Shown in pieces: positions 52,080 through 61,703 of a stretch of DNA of 64,000 bases. The notes beneath the pieces were generated by a model. That model was not told the DNA's origin and did no database searches. It saw only the letters and a list, made by a program, of their open reading frames with translations. The number at the start of each line of letters is the position of its first letter. Position 1 is the stretch's first letter. The stretch comes from Streptomyces lanatus (lineage in GTDB: Bacteria; Actinomycetota; Actinomycetes; Streptomycetales; Streptomycetaceae): contig NZ_BNBM01000002.1 of the NCBI RefSeq assembly GCF_014655715.1, positions 124,001 to 188,000 on the forward strand, given 5' to 3'. Position numbers and translations under genes: made by a program.

Positions 52080-53234
52080 ATGCCCCAGCACGTGCCCTCC
52101 CCGCTGCATGCCACGCTCCCCTGGGCATCGCAGCACCACCCTCCGGCGCACCCCCCACATCCGCGCCGAATCGTTTTTCTCGCCCATCGTGACCTGAGCA
52201 ACCGTTCCGCTGGCGGCTCCGAGCTGCTGGTCGACCGCCTCGCCGACGGCCTCACCCGGCTCGGCCACCAGGTCACCCTGCTGTGCGGTGGCCCCGCGGC
52301 CTACCGCGACTACCGGGTCGTCTCGGCGGGCGGCTCCTACGGCCACTATCTGCGCGCCAGATCCGCCTTCGCCCGTCAGGTCGGTGACTGCGATCTGCTG
52401 GTCGAGGTCTGCAACGGGATGCCGTACTTCGCCCCCGTCTGGCATCGCGGGCCGACCTTGTGCCTGGTCAACCATGTGCACACCGATCTCTGGCAGATGC
52501 GGTTCGGTGGCGCGATGGCCCCGGCCGCCCGGCTCGGCCGAAGACTGGAGCACTGGGCGCTGACCGGGGTGCAGCGGCAGGGTCTGCTGGTCGCCGTGTC
52601 GCCGTCCACCGCGCACGCGCTGCGCGGGATCGGGGTCGAACGGGACCGTATCCGTGTCGTGCACAACGGAGTCGAGGAGCCCGGGCCCCTCGGTGACCGT
52701 TCCCCCGAGCCGCTGTTCGTGGCCGTCGGGCGGCTCGTCGAGTACAAGCGGATCGATCTGCTGCTGCGGCTGTGGGAACGGGTGCGGCCGGTGACCGGCG
52801 GGCGGCTCGTCATCGTCGGGGACGGACCCGAGCGCGGGCGGCTGGAACGGCTCGCCGGGCACGGCGTCGAGTTCGCCGGGCATGTCTCGGAGGCGGAGAA
52901 GCACCGGCTGTTGTGTGCGGCGTGGCTGCTGGTGCATCCGTCCGCGATCGAGGGGTGGGGGCTCGTCGTCACCGAGGCCGCGGCCCGGGAGACGCCGACG
53001 GTCGCCTTTGATGTGCCTGGGCTTCGGGACTCTGTCGTGGACGGGGAGACGGGGGTTTTGGCGCACGGGGAGTCTTCGTTCGCCGCTGCGTGGTGCACGC
53101 TCGCGTTGTCCTCACATCGGCGGGAGTTGATGGGGAAGGCGGCGCGGGATCGGGCCGCGCGCTATCGCTGGGATCGGACGGTTCGGCAGTTTCTGGCGGT
53201 TGCCGGTGAGGCGGTGAGGGGTGCGGGTGCCTAA
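52080..53234 (+). CDS. GT4-family glycosyltransferase
   Basis: The protein has 384 residues. The N-terminal Rossmann fold starts RIVFLAHRDLSNRSAGGSELLVDRLADGL. The GT-B donor domain shows VAVGRLVEYKRIDLLLRLWERV, LVIVGDGPERGRLE and the EX7E-type HPSAIEGWGLVVTEAAA. It transfers a nucleotide-activated sugar to a lipid or glycan acceptor. It is the first gene of a coupled operon that contains an AftD-like enzyme. Confidence 0.92.
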   Translation: MPQHVPSPLHATLPWASQHHPPAHPPHPRRIVFLAHRDLSNRSAGGSELLVDRLADGLTRLGHQVTLLCGGPAAYRDYRVVSAGGSYGHYLRARSAFARQVGDCDLLVEVCNGMPYFAPVWHRGPTLCLVNHVHTDLWQMRFGGAMAPAARLGRRLEHWALTGVQRQGLLVAVSPSTAHALRGIGVERDRIRVVHNGVEEPGPLGDRSPEPLFVAVGRLVEYKRIDLLLRLWERVRPVTGGRLVIVGDGPERGRLERLAGHGVEFAGHVSEAEKHRLLCAAWLLVHPSAIEGWGLVVTEAAARETPTVAFDVPGLRDSVVDGETGVLAHGESSFAAAWCTLALSSHRRELMGKAARDRAARYRWDRTVRQFLAVAGEAVRGAGA

Positions 53235-54054
53235 GGGGTGGGGTGGTGAGGACCGCTCGCGGCTGCCGGTTCGTCGTGGCTGGTCGGGCAGTTCCCCGCG
53301 CCCCTATACGGCATCGCCCTACCGGAGTTTCAACGATCCGTCTCTCCGCCGCTCTGTCACCCTCTTCCGTGCTTTCATGCATGAGCAGGACGATCCCGAA
53401 GGCTGCTATTCGCTCCTCGCCCGTGATGCCGCCGACCAAGTCGAGGCGTACGGCGGGCCCGTCGCCGGGCGAACCGTCGTGGACGTCGGTGGTGGCAGCG
53501 GGTACTTCACTGAGGAGTTTCGGCGTCGGGGTGCGGATGCCTACCTCTTCGAACCGGATCCGGCGGAACTCGGCGAGAAGCCTTCCGAGGCCACCATCGT
53601 CGCCGACGGCTATCTGCTGCCCCTGCGCGACGGTGTCGCCGACGTCGCCTTCTCCTCCAATGTGCTGGAGCATGTGGCCGATCCGCAGACCTTCGTCAGT
53701 GAGCTGGCGCGGGTGACGCGGCCCGGTGGGCTGATCTATGTGTCGTTCACCAACTGGCTGTCCCCGTGGGGCGGTCATGAGTGGGCCCCCTGGCACTACC
53801 TCGGTGCCGAGCGGGCCCGTGCACGTTATCGGCGGCGTACCGGACGGGACGCCAAGCACACCCTCGGCGAGAACCTCTTCGCCGTGCACATCGGCAGCAC
53901 CCTGCGGCAGGTGCGGGCCCGTGACGACGTGGCGATCGTCTCGGCGCGCTCCCGCTACTGGCCGTTTCTCGCGGAGACAGTCGTAAAAGTGCCCGGCATC
54001 CGCGAGTTCGCCACCTGGAACCTCCTCCTCATCCTCAGGCGGTGTCCACCATGA
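53221..54054 (+). CDS. class I SAM-dependent methyltransferase
   Basis: The protein has 277 residues. GTG 53221 overlaps the GT4 gene by 14 bp; the exact start is uncertain. Motif I is VVDVGGGSGYFTEEF, the acidic loop FEPDP, and motif IV FSSNVLEHVADPQ, followed by RVTRPGGLIYVSF. It is a Methyltransf_11-type enzyme. Coupling with the GT4 and AftD-like genes suggests methylation of a surface sugar. Confidence 0.87.
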   Translation: MRVPKGWGGEDRSRLPVRRGWSGSSPRPYTASPYRSFNDPSLRRSVTLFRAFMHEQDDPEGCYSLLARDAADQVEAYGGPVAGRTVVDVGGGSGYFTEEFRRRGADAYLFEPDPAELGEKPSEATIVADGYLLPLRDGVADVAFSSNVLEHVADPQTFVSELARVTRPGGLIYVSFTNWLSPWGGHEWAPWHYLGAERARARYRRRTGRDAKHTLGENLFAVHIGSTLRQVRARDDVAIVSARSRYWPFLAETVVKVPGIREFATWNLLLILRRCPP

Positions 54055-57000
54055 CGACGACCACGGTCCAGGCTCCTCCCCCGGCAGCCGTGCCCACCTC
54101 CGTGCCCGCCTCGGGGCCCCCGGAGGGGCCGCGGTCGCGGCGATGGCTGCTGGGGTTCTGGGCCGTGGTGTTCGTGCTGTTCCTCGCGGTGCAGCCGGGG
54201 CGGCAGACCTTCGACACCAAGCTGGGTGTGACGGTCGATCCGGGACGATTCCTCGCCGATCTCGGGCAGTTGTGGCACGACCAGGGCAGTTTCGGCGGGA
54301 TCCAGGACCAGTACGCGGGCTATCTGTGGCCGATGCTGCCGTTCTACTGGCTGGCGGATGTCGTACGGCTGCCGGTGTGGCTGGCGGAACGGCTGTGGCT
54401 GTCGCTGATCGTGTCGGTCGCCTTCTGGGGTGCGCTGCGGCTGGCGGAGCGGTTGCGGTTGGGGAGTGGCGGGTCTCGGCTCCTCGGTGCCGTTGTGTAC
54501 GCGCTCTGGCCTGTCTTCACGATCGTCGTGGGGTCCACGTCCGCTGCCGCGCTGCCGGGTGCGTTTCTGCCGTGGGTGCTGCTGCCGTTGACGAACGAGC
54601 GGTACGCGGCGCGGGTCGCTGCGCTGCGGTCGGCGCTGATCATTCCGTTCATGGGCGGGGTGAACGCCGCCTCGACGCTGGCCTCGCTCCTTCCCGTCGG
54701 GCTGTATCTGCTGTCCCGTCCGGCCGGGCCCCGGCAGCGCAAGCTGATCGCGTGGTGGGTGCCGGGGGTGATCCTGGCGACCGCCTGGTGGGTGATACCG
54801 CTTCTGCTGCTCGGCACGTACGGCGAGAACTTCCTTCCCTATGTGGAGAGTTCGCAGACCACGACCGAGACCATGTCGGCGACGGAGGCGCTGCGCGGCG
54901 GCGGGAACTGGGTCGCCTATCTGCACTTCGGGGAGGCCTGGCTGCCGGCCGGATGGACCGTGGCCTCGGCGGTCGTCGTGATCGTCTGCTCGGCGCTCGC
55001 GGCCGGGCTCGGTCTCGCGGGGCTGGCACGGCGGGACATGCCGGAGCGGCGGTGGCTGGTGCTGACCGTGGTGACGGTCGCGCTGATCCTGCTCGCCGGG
55101 TACGGCGGGAGGTTCGGGGCGCCCTTCCACGGGGTGGTGCAGGACTGGCTGAACGGCGGTCTCGTCCCCTTCCGGAACATCTACAAGTTCCAGACGGGGC
55201 TGGCCCTGGCGCTGATGCTGGGCCTCGTCCATCTGGTGGGCGTGGCGGCCGAGGCGCGCGGGGCGCGGCCGGTGCCGGGGCGGCGGTTCGCTCCGCTGAT
55301 CGCGGCCGTACTGGTACTGCCGGGACTGATGTGGCCGTATCTCAACGGCTCGATCCTCAACCCGGGTTCCTTCAAGGAGATCCCCCAGTACTGGCAGAGC
55401 ACGGCCGACTGGATGAAGAAGTACTCCCCCGACGCCCGTGCCCTCGTCGTCCCGGCCACCGCGCACGGCATCTACACCTGGGGCTCCACCATCGACCAGC
55501 CCCTCGACGTCCTCGCCGACTCCCGCTGGGCCCAACGGGACTACGTCCCCTTCGGCACGCCCGGCAACCGGCGGGCGATGGACGCCGTGGAGCAGGCGCT
55601 GGTGAGCGGGGGCCAGGTGCCGGGGCTGGCCGACTTCCTCAGCCGGGCGGGGATCTACTACGTCGTCGTCCGCAATGACCTCGATCCCGACCAGATCGGG
55701 GCCACCCCGACCACCACCGTGAAGCGGAGCCTCGAACAGTCCGGGTACGAGCGCGTGACCGGCATCGGGCCGGTGATGACCGGCGGACGGATAGCCGAGG
55801 GCACCCCGCTCCAGGTGGAGGGGCTGTATCCACGGCAGCGGGCGGTGGAGATCTATCAGCCGGCGAGCGAGGACGTGCCGCGTCCGCATCAGGCCGGGGT
55901 GCGGCCGATCGCCGATACGGCCGTCGTGTCCGGCGGGCCGGAGGCGCTGCTGCCGCTGGCGTCCGAACTGCGGGGCCGGGCAAGCGTGTTGACCGGCGAC
56001 AATCACCCCGGGCTCGGCTCACCGCAGGTGCAGGTGGTGGGCGATGGGCTGCGGCGGGCGGACACGCGCTTCGGCCTGGTCAACGCCAACACGTCGTACA
56101 CGTACACCCGCGACGAGCGCAACGCGCCGGACGCCGCGCAGGACGCGGGCGAGAAACCGCATCAGATCCTGCCCGGCACCGGCCTCGGCCATCAGACCGT
56201 CGCCGAGCTGCGCGGGGCGCGGTCGGTGACGGCGTCCTCGTACGGCAGCTGGCTCTTCCATCTTCCGCAGTTCGACCCGGTGAACGCCTTCGACGGCAAT
56301 CCGGACACCGCGTGGACGGAGGGTTCCGAGGGTTCGCCGGACGGTGAGTGGCTGCGGATCGCCTTCGCGGGCGGGTCCGGGGGGTCGTATGACATGCCGT
56401 CGTCGTTCAAGGTGACTCCGCTGCCGCAGGAAGGTGTGCGGGAGGCGCCGACGCGGGTGCGGGTGGAGACCGAGAAGGGGGCGGTGAGTTCCTTCCTGCG
56501 GCCGGACGGTACGGCTCAGTCGGTCAAGGCGCCTGCGGGTGCGACGAGTTGGATGAAGCTGACGATCACGGAGTCGGTGTCCCGGCGGGCCGGGCTGACC
56601 GGGGCGGGCTTCTCCGAGATCGCCCTGCCCGACGTCCAGGTGACGCGGCTGCTGCGGCTGCCCACCGACGCCGGGAAGTCCGGGGCCGCCGCCGAGATCG
56701 TGTCCCTGTCCCGCGCGGCCGACCCGACGGGTCTGTCGCCGACGGGCACGGAGGCCGGTCTGCACCGCCGGTTCACCACCTCCACCGCCGGGACGTACGA
56801 GGTACGGGCGAATGCGGTGCCGGTGGCGGGTGAGGAGCTGGACAAGCTGCTGTACGAGGTGGCGCCGGAGCAGCGGAACCGGATCGTCGCGACCGCCGAC
56901 TCCACGGCACGGCTGGGCGCGGGGCTCTCCCCGCGCAACCTCACCGACGGCGACCTGACCACGGCGTGGATCGCGGGCGACCGTCCGACGATCCATCTGA

Positions 57001-58433
57001 GCTGGCCGGGGAAGCAGGCGGTCGGAGAGATCGTCCTGGCCCCTGCCGGGGGGCTCGCGACCCGCCCGACCGAGGTGCACATCAGCTCCCCTGACGGTGC
57101 GGTGATCGCCGGGGTCGACGAGAACGGCTGGGTCCGCTTCCCGCCCATCACCACCGACCGCCTCGACATCACGATCACCGAGACGGCCCCGCTGACCCTC
57201 TACAACCCGATGGTGGGCGAGGATCTGCGACTGCCGGTGGGGCTCACGGAGGCGTACGTCCCGGCCCTCGACCAGTACCGGACCCCGCAGCCCGGCGGTT
57301 CACGGCCGTTCTCACTGCCGTGCGGGAAGGGGCCGGTGGTCTCGGTCGACGGGGAGCTGTACCCGACGAGCGTGAAGGGGACGGTACGGGACCTGACGGA
57401 GCGTCGACAGGTGGACGTCACGCTCTGCCAGCGGGGCCGGGAGGACGCCGGGCTGCAACTGCCGGCCGGGAACCACTCGGTGGAGGCCGGTGACGCCGGC
57501 CCGCTCACCCTCACCGACCTGACGCTCACCCGCGGCACGGTCACCGAGGCCACGACCGCGACACGTGACCTCGCCGTACGGGACTGGCTCGGCGACCTGC
57601 GCACAGTGACCGTCGGGTCGGGCGCGGCGAGCTATCTGACGACGTACGAGAACTTCAACGACGGCTGGCACGCCACCCTGAACGGCAAGGAACTGACCCC
57701 GGTCCGGCTCGACGGCTGGCAACAGGGCTGGCGCGTCCCCGCGGGCGCGGGCGGCACGGTCAAGCTGTCCTACGAGCCCGCGGTGACCTACGAGGGCGGC
57801 CTGATCGGCAGCGCGGTCGCGCTGGCTCTCTTGATCGGCCTGGTGCTGTGGCGCCGCCGGGCCCCGAACCCCGACGAACCCCAGCCCACCCCACCCCTGC
57901 CGGGCCTCTGGCTGGGCACGCTGACCGTGACGGTGGTGGCCGTGTTCATCGCCGGGTGGTTCGCCCTCCTGGTCCCGGCCCTGGCCCTCCTGGCATGGCG
58001 CAGGCACACCCTCCTGGTACCGCTCGCATTCGCAGCCCTCGCAGGAGCGGGGATCGCCGCGGCGGTGGGCGCCGGGGAGCCGGTGGGGGCCGGGGAGGGC
58101 GCGTTCGGGCCGGTGGCTCAACTGCTGGCGCTGGTGGGGTTGTTCGCCGCGGTGGTGGGGGTTCGGGAGCCGGTGGGGGCGGTTGAGGGGACGGGGGGTC
58201 CTGGCCCCGGAACCGTCGCGCCGGAGCCTCCGACGCAGCCGTTGCCGCATCGGGAGCGGGGCGCCAGTCCCCTGGGTGAGCAGCCCGCTTCCGGGCCGAC
58301 CGTGTCCGCGCGCGGGCCCGGCGGGCCGGACCCCGATCCGCCGACGGCGCGTATCGCACCACGTAAGCCGCGGTTCCGGCCGACGCCTCCCGAAGACGCA
58401 CCCGACAACCCCGGGAAGGGCCAGCCCACATGA
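54051..58433 (+). CDS. aftD: AftD-like alpha-(1->3)-arabinofuranosyltransferase
   Basis: The protein has 1460 residues from ATG 54051, coupled to the methyltransferase stop. An N-terminal GT-C membrane domain of about 11 helices starts at RRWLLGFWAVVFVLFLAVQPGRQTFDTK and carries acidic loop residues DTKLGVTVDP typical of decaprenyl-phosphate-arabinose users. A large periplasmic part follows, with discoidin-like carbohydrate-binding segments (NAFDGNPDTAW, NLTDGDLTTAW), and a C-terminal helix pair near 1260. Mycobacterial AftD adds branched arabinose to arabinogalactan and lipoarabinomannan. Streptomyces lacks arabinogalactan, so its acceptor must be a different envelope glycan. Confidence 0.9.
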   Translation: MTTTTVQAPPPAAVPTSVPASGPPEGPRSRRWLLGFWAVVFVLFLAVQPGRQTFDTKLGVTVDPGRFLADLGQLWHDQGSFGGIQDQYAGYLWPMLPFYWLADVVRLPVWLAERLWLSLIVSVAFWGALRLAERLRLGSGGSRLLGAVVYALWPVFTIVVGSTSAAALPGAFLPWVLLPLTNERYAARVAALRSALIIPFMGGVNAASTLASLLPVGLYLLSRPAGPRQRKLIAWWVPGVILATAWWVIPLLLLGTYGENFLPYVESSQTTTETMSATEALRGGGNWVAYLHFGEAWLPAGWTVASAVVVIVCSALAAGLGLAGLARRDMPERRWLVLTVVTVALILLAGYGGRFGAPFHGVVQDWLNGGLVPFRNIYKFQTGLALALMLGLVHLVGVAAEARGARPVPGRRFAPLIAAVLVLPGLMWPYLNGSILNPGSFKEIPQYWQSTADWMKKYSPDARALVVPATAHGIYTWGSTIDQPLDVLADSRWAQRDYVPFGTPGNRRAMDAVEQALVSGGQVPGLADFLSRAGIYYVVVRNDLDPDQIGATPTTTVKRSLEQSGYERVTGIGPVMTGGRIAEGTPLQVEGLYPRQRAVEIYQPASEDVPRPHQAGVRPIADTAVVSGGPEALLPLASELRGRASVLTGDNHPGLGSPQVQVVGDGLRRADTRFGLVNANTSYTYTRDERNAPDAAQDAGEKPHQILPGTGLGHQTVAELRGARSVTASSYGSWLFHLPQFDPVNAFDGNPDTAWTEGSEGSPDGEWLRIAFAGGSGGSYDMPSSFKVTPLPQEGVREAPTRVRVETEKGAVSSFLRPDGTAQSVKAPAGATSWMKLTITESVSRRAGLTGAGFSEIALPDVQVTRLLRLPTDAGKSGAAAEIVSLSRAADPTGLSPTGTEAGLHRRFTTSTAGTYEVRANAVPVAGEELDKLLYEVAPEQRNRIVATADSTARLGAGLSPRNLTDGDLTTAWIAGDRPTIHLSWPGKQAVGEIVLAPAGGLATRPTEVHISSPDGAVIAGVDENGWVRFPPITTDRLDITITETAPLTLYNPMVGEDLRLPVGLTEAYVPALDQYRTPQPGGSRPFSLPCGKGPVVSVDGELYPTSVKGTVRDLTERRQVDVTLCQRGREDAGLQLPAGNHSVEAGDAGPLTLTDLTLTRGTVTEATTATRDLAVRDWLGDLRTVTVGSGAASYLTTYENFNDGWHATLNGKELTPVRLDGWQQGWRVPAGAGGTVKLSYEPAVTYEGGLIGSAVALALLIGLVLWRRRAPNPDEPQPTPPLPGLWLGTLTVTVVAVFIAGWFALLVPALALLAWRRHTLLVPLAFAALAGAGIAAAVGAGEPVGAGEGAFGPVAQLLALVGLFAAVVGVREPVGAVEGTGGPGPGTVAPEPPTQPLPHRERGASPLGEQPASGPTVSARGPGGPDPDPPTARIAPRKPRFRPTPPEDAPDNPGKGQPT

Positions 58434-59818
58434 CCGCACTCCAACACCCCGCCCGCGCCGAAGGCCCGCTCCCACAGCCCGCGCGCATCCCCTTCCCCGT
58501 CGTGGACGAAGTCGCCCGGCACTGTCTTCAGGAGGAGGAGCCGGAGACGGTGCACATCGAGGTTCATCTGGCGGGGCGGCTGGATGCGGGGCGGCTGAGG
58601 GCGGCGTTCGGGGAGGCGTTGCGTCGGCATCCTCGGATTCTGATGCGGGAGGCGCCGGGGCGGTGGTACCGGCGTCGGTACGAGTGGGAGCTGACGGCGG
58701 AGCCGGACGTGGAGGTGGTGAGTTTTCCGGCGCCGGGGAGGGACGCGTTGCGGGACGCCCGGACCCGGGCGCTCACCCAGGCGCCGCCGTTGTCCCTGTC
58801 GCCGCCGATCAGGCTGGAGGTGGTGGAGGGGGCGGGGACCGTCGAGGGCAGCGAGGCGAGCGATGCCGTGGGGGTGCGGTCACGTGGAGCCGAGGAGCCG
58901 CAGGCGCGTGCCGTACAGACGACCGTCCTCTTCCTCACCATCAACCACACCGCCCTAGACGGCCCCGCCTGCCTCCGCGTCCTGGCCACCGCCGCCGAGC
59001 TCTACGGCGGCAGGGACAACTCCCCCGCGTCCGCCCCCGTCCGTACGACGGAGGCATCGCCACCCCTCGAAGAGACCCCCTCCAACTGGTCTCCCCCCGC
59101 ACGCGTGGCGCAGGGCACCCCCGAGCCGTCCCCGGGCAACGGCATGCTCGTCACCGAACTCCCCCTCCCCCACCGCCCCAAGGGCTCCCCCTACACAGTC
59201 AACGACCAGCTCATGATCACCACCGCCCTGACCATCGCCCACTGGAACAGGGAACACGGCGCCCGCCCCCGCCCCCTGCGCATCACCATGCCCGTGGACG
59301 ACCGCCCCCGGGACGCCACCATGCCCATCGGCAACGGCACCCGACTGGTCGAAGTCCCCTTCACACCCGAGGAGTTGGCGAACCACGGCCCCGCCGACAT
59401 GCCGGCCCTCCTCCACCGCACGGGCACCCGCACCCGCGCCCTCAAGTCCGTCCCCCGCCCCCAGCTCGGCCACGGCGCCGCCCTCCTCACCGCCCCGATC
59501 ACCCCGGTCCCCTGGCGCGCCGCCCTCACCCGAGGTCTGCGCAGAGCCGCCGCGCCCTGGACCTCCACGACCCTCCTCAGCAACATCGGCCGTATCCCGT
59601 ACCCCCTGGACTTCGGCGAGGAGGCCGGCCGCGCGCACGCCGTGTGGTTCTCGGCGCCCGCCCGGATGCCACGCGGCCTCACCGTCACCACCGCCTCCAC
59701 AGCCGGCCGCCTCCACCTCGCGCTGCGCTGGTCGCGGACCCTGCTCGGCCACGGCGACGGCGCCCATCTGCGGGACCTGTTCGAGCACTACCTGCACTCC
59801 ACGGAGGTGACCGAGTGA
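58430..59818 (+). CDS. condensation-fold acyltransferase-like protein
   Basis: The protein has 462 residues; its ATG overlaps the aftD stop. The sequence has the chloramphenicol acetyltransferase/condensation fold: LAGRLDAGRLRAAFGEALRRHP near the N-terminus, the active-site NHTALDG (the HHxxxDG-like motif with Asn in the first position), and LSNIGRIPYPLDFG. PapA-type enzymes of this fold acylate trehalose or polyketide lipids. Here it probably acylates the glycan or lipid made by neighbouring genes (inference). A low-complexity insertion (about 135-150) interrupts it. Confidence 0.75.
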   Translation: MTALQHPARAEGPLPQPARIPFPVVDEVARHCLQEEEPETVHIEVHLAGRLDAGRLRAAFGEALRRHPRILMREAPGRWYRRRYEWELTAEPDVEVVSFPAPGRDALRDARTRALTQAPPLSLSPPIRLEVVEGAGTVEGSEASDAVGVRSRGAEEPQARAVQTTVLFLTINHTALDGPACLRVLATAAELYGGRDNSPASAPVRTTEASPPLEETPSNWSPPARVAQGTPEPSPGNGMLVTELPLPHRPKGSPYTVNDQLMITTALTIAHWNREHGARPRPLRITMPVDDRPRDATMPIGNGTRLVEVPFTPEELANHGPADMPALLHRTGTRTRALKSVPRPQLGHGAALLTAPITPVPWRAALTRGLRRAAAPWTSTTLLSNIGRIPYPLDFGEEAGRAHAVWFSAPARMPRGLTVTTASTAGRLHLALRWSRTLLGHGDGAHLRDLFEHYLHSTEVTE

Positions 59819-60552
59819 CGACGACCGCCCCACCCCCGAAGGACCTCCGCGACTTCTACGAGAACCCCGCCGTCCCCGTCGCCTCCGGCACCCCCCGCAG
59901 CCGCCGCCAGGCCCGCATGCTCGCCGAGGCCCTGGGACCGGCCGCAGCCGGGGGCGCTCGCACCATCCTCGACATCGGCTGCGGCGACGGCACCGCCGCG
60001 GCCACCGCAGCCCCCTACCTCACCGGCCACCGCATCGTCGGCATCGACTGGTCCCAGGACGCCCTGCGCAGGGCCCGCACCCGGATCCCGTACGCCGTGC
60101 GCGGCGAACTCACCGACGGCGGGCTGCCGTTGCGCGAGGGCTCCGCCGATGCCGTGCTGTTCAGCGAGGTGATCGAGCATCTCGTCGACCCGGACGCCGC
60201 CCTGGACGAGATCCGGCGGGTGCTGTGCCCCGGCGGCCATCTGATGCTGTCCACGCCGAATCTGGCCGCCTGGTACAACCGCGCCCTGCTGCTGGCGGGT
60301 GTGCAACCGGTGTTCTCGGAGGTCAGTCTGCGGGGGATCCACGGGCGCCCGGGGCGGGAGGTCGTAGGGCATCTGCGGCTGTACACGGCGCGGGCGCTGC
60401 GGGAGTTCGTGGCCGCGTCCGGCTTCGAGGTGGTACGGCTCGCGGGTGCGCCCTTCCATGGTGTGCCGCGTCCGCTCCGGCCCCTGGACCGGCTGGCCTG
60501 TGCCCGGCCGTCGCTCGCGTCGATCCTGTTGCTGCACGCCAGGAAGAAGTAG
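59815..60552 (+). CDS. class I SAM-dependent methyltransferase
   Basis: The protein has 245 residues. GTG 59815 overlaps the previous stop (GTGA). Motif I is ILDIGCGDGTAAATAAP, motif II VGIDWSQDALRRAR, motif IV VLFSEVIEHLVDP, then RRVLCPGGHLMLSTPN. It resembles ubiquinone or sugar O-methyltransferases of the Methyltransf_11/23 type. Being embedded in the operon, it likely modifies a sugar or lipid intermediate. Confidence 0.88.
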   Translation: MTTTAPPPKDLRDFYENPAVPVASGTPRSRRQARMLAEALGPAAAGGARTILDIGCGDGTAAATAAPYLTGHRIVGIDWSQDALRRARTRIPYAVRGELTDGGLPLREGSADAVLFSEVIEHLVDPDAALDEIRRVLCPGGHLMLSTPNLAAWYNRALLLAGVQPVFSEVSLRGIHGRPGREVVGHLRLYTARALREFVAASGFEVVRLAGAPFHGVPRPLRPLDRLACARPSLASILLLHARKK

Positions 60553-60555
60553 GCC

Positions 60556-61491
60556 ATGTGGTGGGGAGTGGGCGCGGCCCTGTTGGCGAACACCCTGTAC
60601 AGCCTCGGTTTCGTGCTGGAGAAGCGGGCGCTCACCGCGTTGCCTCAGGTGAGCATCCGGCAGCCCGCCCGGCTGCTGCGGCTGGTGCTCGGCAGCCCGC
60701 TGTGGATCGGCGGCTCCCTCTCCCTGGCGGCCGGTTTCGCCGCCCAGCTCGTCGTCTACCGCACCCTGCCGATCGCCGCCGCGCAGGGCATCTTCGTCTC
60801 CGGGCTCGTCCTCCTCGTGCTGCTGTCCGCGCGGCTGCTGGGCGAGGAGACCAGCGGGCGGGAGCGGTACGCGCTCGGTGCGATCCTCGCCGCGCTGCTG
60901 ATGGTTGTGCTGTCGCTACGGGAGGGCGCCGATTCTGTCAGCCAGGCGGCCCCCTACCCCCTCATCCTCCTCGTGTGCGTGCCGTCGCTCGCGGCGGGCG
61001 TCTGGCTGTACAACTCCGCCGAGCGCAGGACCCGGCACCGGCACCGGCTGCCGACGACCGGCGTCGAGTACGGCGTGGCGGTGGGGCTGCTGTACGGGGT
61101 GAGCTCGCTGGCGATCAAGGGGGTGTCGAGCCATCTGACGACGAGCGGAGTCGGCGGCGCCGTACTGGACCTGCTCCGCTCCCCGTACCCGTATCTCCTC
61201 CTCTTCACCGGCGCGTTCGGGCTGGTCATGTCGCAGGCGGCGCTGCAGCGCTGCCGGGCCTCGCTGATCGTGCCGGTGTGCACGACGGTGACCTGCGTGT
61301 ACACGGCGGTGCTCGGGACGCTGTCGTTCGGCGAGGCGCTGCCCGAGGATCCGCTGCGGCTGGCGCTGCGGGTCGCGGGTACGACGCTCTCCCTCGCCGT
61401 ACTGATGTCGATGCCGCGGCACGACCGCCGCCCCGAGGAGCCATCGTCCCCTCAACCACCCGTGGGAGCCAAGGAGTTGACACCACCATGA
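60556..61491 (+). CDS. EamA/DMT-like multi-helix membrane protein
   Basis: The protein has 311 residues from ATG 60556. About nine helices are predicted: WGVGAALLANTLYSLGFVLEKRAL first, then VLGSPLWIGGSLSLAAGFAAQ, GIFVSGLVLLVLLSARLL and others. The EKRAL and LGEETSGRER pattern is as in actinomycete DMT-superfamily proteins. In glycan operons such proteins may flip a lipid-linked sugar or transport a precursor (inference). The stop overlaps the next start. Confidence 0.82.
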   Translation: MWWGVGAALLANTLYSLGFVLEKRALTALPQVSIRQPARLLRLVLGSPLWIGGSLSLAAGFAAQLVVYRTLPIAAAQGIFVSGLVLLVLLSARLLGEETSGRERYALGAILAALLMVVLSLREGADSVSQAAPYPLILLVCVPSLAAGVWLYNSAERRTRHRHRLPTTGVEYGVAVGLLYGVSSLAIKGVSSHLTTSGVGGAVLDLLRSPYPYLLLFTGAFGLVMSQAALQRCRASLIVPVCTTVTCVYTAVLGTLSFGEALPEDPLRLALRVAGTTLSLAVLMSMPRHDRRPEEPSSPQPPVGAKELTPP

Positions 61492-61703
61492 CCATGAAGT
61501 CCGACGACCCGCTCCTGCGGATCCTGGCCTGTCCCCTGGACAAGGGGCCGCTGCATCTCATCGCGCAGGACGACGCGCTGTACAACCCCCGGCTGCGCCG
61601 CCGCTACCCGATCGTCGACGGCATCCCGCAACTGCTGCCCGCCTCCGGGGAGCAGGTCTCCGACGACGAACACGAGGAACTCCTCAAACGGATGGCCCCA
61701 TGA
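61488..61703 (+). CDS. Trm112-like small protein (UPF0434)
   Basis: The protein has 71 residues. ILACPLDKGPLHL, RRRYPIVDGIPQLLP matches the Trm112/UPF0434 family; only one Cys of the usual zinc cluster is left. Trm112 proteins activate methyltransferases. It lies between a membrane protein and FkbM, so it may support one of the operon's methyltransferases. Both ends overlap neighbours by ATGA. Confidence 0.85.
   Translation: MTMKSDDPLLRILACPLDKGPLHLIAQDDALYNPRLRRRYPIVDGIPQLLPASGEQVSDDEHEELLKRMAP

Noticed and set aside
53955..56006. Long leftward open frame opposite the aftD-like gene
   Set aside because: The composition is His/Arg/Pro/Gln-rich with no domain, as expected from the antisense of a high-GC coding sequence.
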